Origin: Duganella aquatilis
Lineage (GTDB): Bacteria; Pseudomonadota; Gammaproteobacteria; Burkholderiales; Burkholderiaceae_D
DNA: 64,000 bases
Assembly: GCF_009674565.1 (NCBI RefSeq)
Contig: NZ_WKJL01000026.1
Span: forward strand, 1-64,000
Reading direction: 5' to 3'
Both the position numbers and the translations under genes were made by a program. A model generated the notes under the pieces. It saw nothing but the letters and a program-made list of their open reading frames with translations, was not told the origin of the DNA and did not search any database. Every line of letters begins with the position of its first letter. Within the stretch, counting starts at the first letter, position 1. Positions 62,803 to 64,000 of this stretch are shown here, in pieces.

Positions 62803-63386
62803 GTCGCCGTTCGTCCGGCTTCGGGCCGCTGCCGCCTGCCTGCACGACAGCCGGTCGCAGCGCCGGCATCACACTGATCGAGTTGTTGACCGTCCTGGCC
62901 ATCGCCGGCGTGCTGCTCGGCGTCGCCGCACCGTCCTTCCACCAATCGCTACAACGCATGCGCCTGCAAGCCGCCACCAACGACCTGCAGGCCGCTATCG
63001 ACCTGACACGCTCCCAAGCCATCACACGTGGCGGCCAAGTGCTGATGGCGCCGCTGGGCGACGAGTGGCAAAGCGGCTGGGCAGTCTTCCTCGACCACAA
63101 CGGTAACCGCCGTCCCGATCCCGGCGAACCGCTGCTGTACCGCCACGACCCGCTGCCTCCCGACATCAGCATCACCTCCAAATTCACCTCCGGCAACGCG
63201 CCAGCCTACCTGGCCTACAACGCCGCCGGGCGCACCTGCAGCGCCGCCAGCAGCCTGACCGCCCGCTGGGGCACCATCTCCCTCACCCAAGGCAACAACA
63301 CCCGCAACCTCAAAATCAACATGCTGGGCCGCGTACGCGTCTGCGATCCGGCAACCTCTGACGACTGCTCAGGAGCCGCCGATTGA
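62799..63386 (+). CDS. fimT: GspH/FimT family pseudopilin
   Basis: The 195-residue protein has an unusually long leader of about 22 residues (MSRRSSGFGPLPPACTTAGR) before the cleavage site AG-ITLIELL with Glu5. The C-terminal GspH/FimT domain includes AAAPSF-like helix end and DLTRSQAITRGGQVLMAPLG. It primes pilus assembly with the other minor pilins. Start ATG 62799 overlaps the pilE stop. Confidence 0.88.
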   Translation: MSRRSSGFGPLPPACTTAGRSAGITLIELLTVLAIAGVLLGVAAPSFHQSLQRMRLQAATNDLQAAIDLTRSQAITRGGQVLMAPLGDEWQSGWAVFLDHNGNRRPDPGEPLLYRHDPLPPDISITSKFTSGNAPAYLAYNAAGRTCSAASSLTARWGTISLTQGNNTRNLKINMLGRVRVCDPATSDDCSGAAD

Positions 63387-63430
63387 ACAAGCCTTTATAA
63401 TGGCGCGAAATCTATTTCGGCAGGGGCAAC

Positions 63431-64000
63431 GTGGATATCAGTAACGATCTTGAAGGCATGGCGCTGGCGCTGGAGTGGGCGGCCAAGGGGCTGTATTCGA
63501 CCGCGCCTAACCCGCATATCGGTTGCGTGATCGTGCGCGATGGCCGGGTGATCGGCGCCGGCGTCACGCAGCAGGCCGGCAGCGATCATGCTGAAATCCA
63601 GGCGCTGAAAGACGCCCAGGCGCGCGGCCATGATGTGCGCGGCGCCACCGCCTATGTCACGCTGGAACCGTGCAACCACCACGGTCGCACACCGCCGTGC
63701 TCGGATGCGCTGGTGCGCGCCGGCCTCGGCCGCGTGGTGGCGGCGATGGAAGATCCGAATCCGCTGGTCGCCGGACAAGGCCTGGCCAAGCTGGCCGCCA
63801 ACGGCATCGAGACCAGCGTCGGCTTGCTGGCCGAGCAGGCTTATGAATTGAATATCGGCTTTTTCTCGCGCATGACGCGCGGCCTGCCGTGGGTGCGCAT
63901 GAAAACCGCCGCCAGCCTGGATGGCATGACGGCGCTGCACAACGGCGTCAGCCAGTGGATCACCGGCCCGGAAGCGCGCGCCGACGGCCACCACTGGCGC
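63431..64000 (+). CDS. ribD: Riboflavin biosynthesis protein RibD (5' part, cut by window edge)
   Basis: The bifunctional deaminase/reductase catalyses two early steps of riboflavin synthesis. GTG 63431 follows AGGGG. The N-terminal deaminase domain is complete: HAEIQAL with the catalytic Glu and TLEPCNHHGRTPPC with the zinc Cys residues. The reductase domain starts at RMKTAASLDGMTAL and runs off the window. No FMN riboswitch is seen before it. Confidence 0.96.
   Translation, partial: MDISNDLEGMALALEWAAKGLYSTAPNPHIGCVIVRDGRVIGAGVTQQAGSDHAEIQALKDAQARGHDVRGATAYVTLEPCNHHGRTPPCSDALVRAGLGRVVAAMEDPNPLVAGQGLAKLAANGIETSVGLLAEQAYELNIGFFSRMTRGLPWVRMKTAASLDGMTALHNGVSQWITGPEARADGHHWR

Overview
The window is GC-rich chromosomal DNA with dense, often overlapping genes. 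It looks like a soil or water betaproteobacterium of the Burkholderiales, most likely Oxalobacteraceae (Duganella, Massilia or Janthinobacterium-like). This rests on the complete ybgC-tolQRAB-pal-cpoB cluster, the order glyA-nrdR-(minor pilins)-ribD, and the three methyl-accepting chemotaxis proteins (MCPs). The family assignment comes from general knowledge of gene order and protein families, not from a database search.

Layout. 0-5 kb: start of an unknown gene, then rsgA, phhB and an M48 protease (leftward), orn and a lipoprotein esterase (rightward). 5-16 kb: MerR/cupin and a divergent aldo/keto reductase, mntH, a YecA-type protein, srkA, a 764-residue Ala-rich coiled-coil protein, a 42-bp perfect palindrome, an outer-membrane protein, and a DUF475/TerC-like membrane protein. 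16-25 kb: DUF212 protein, RND efflux pair, FadL-type porin, small lipoprotein, cystine transporter. 25-38 kb: three MCPs and, between them, a six-gene leftward operon. That operon holds an HlyD adaptor, an ABC ATPase, two FtsX/MacB-like permeases, an NtrC-type regulator and a histidine kinase. It is preceded by a textbook sigma-54 -24/-12 element and a dyad at enhancer distance, which suggests a self-regulated efflux circuit.

38-50 kb: DUF418 protein, YigZ, a SUV3-like RNA helicase followed at once by an HNH-type protein, then a segment of about 7 kb bounded by near-identical terminator plus tRNA-Lys(UUU) units. The segment carries an acyltransferase, an orphan protein, a frameshifted BPSL0067-like remnant, and a LysR / SDR / MFS / quinone-oxidoreductase module. 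A third tRNA-Lys lies beside the second. 50-56 kb: the Tol-Pal operon and a YdfG-type dehydrogenase. 56-64 kb: glyA behind a likely ZTP riboswitch, nrdR, a translationally coupled minor-pilin operon (pilV, pilW, pilX, a frameshifted pilY1, pilE, fimT) and the start of ribD.

The most interesting items are the sigma-54 efflux circuit with its non-canonical GAFTDA loop and apparently leaderless start, a family of GGGGTCAG-ended palindromes at gene 3' ends, the tRNA-Lys-bounded island, a MerR promoter with a 19-bp spacer, two copies of AGGCAT-N11-ATGCCT in regulatory DNA, and the pilY1 frameshift. No CRISPR array, insertion sequence, integrase or rRNA gene was seen.
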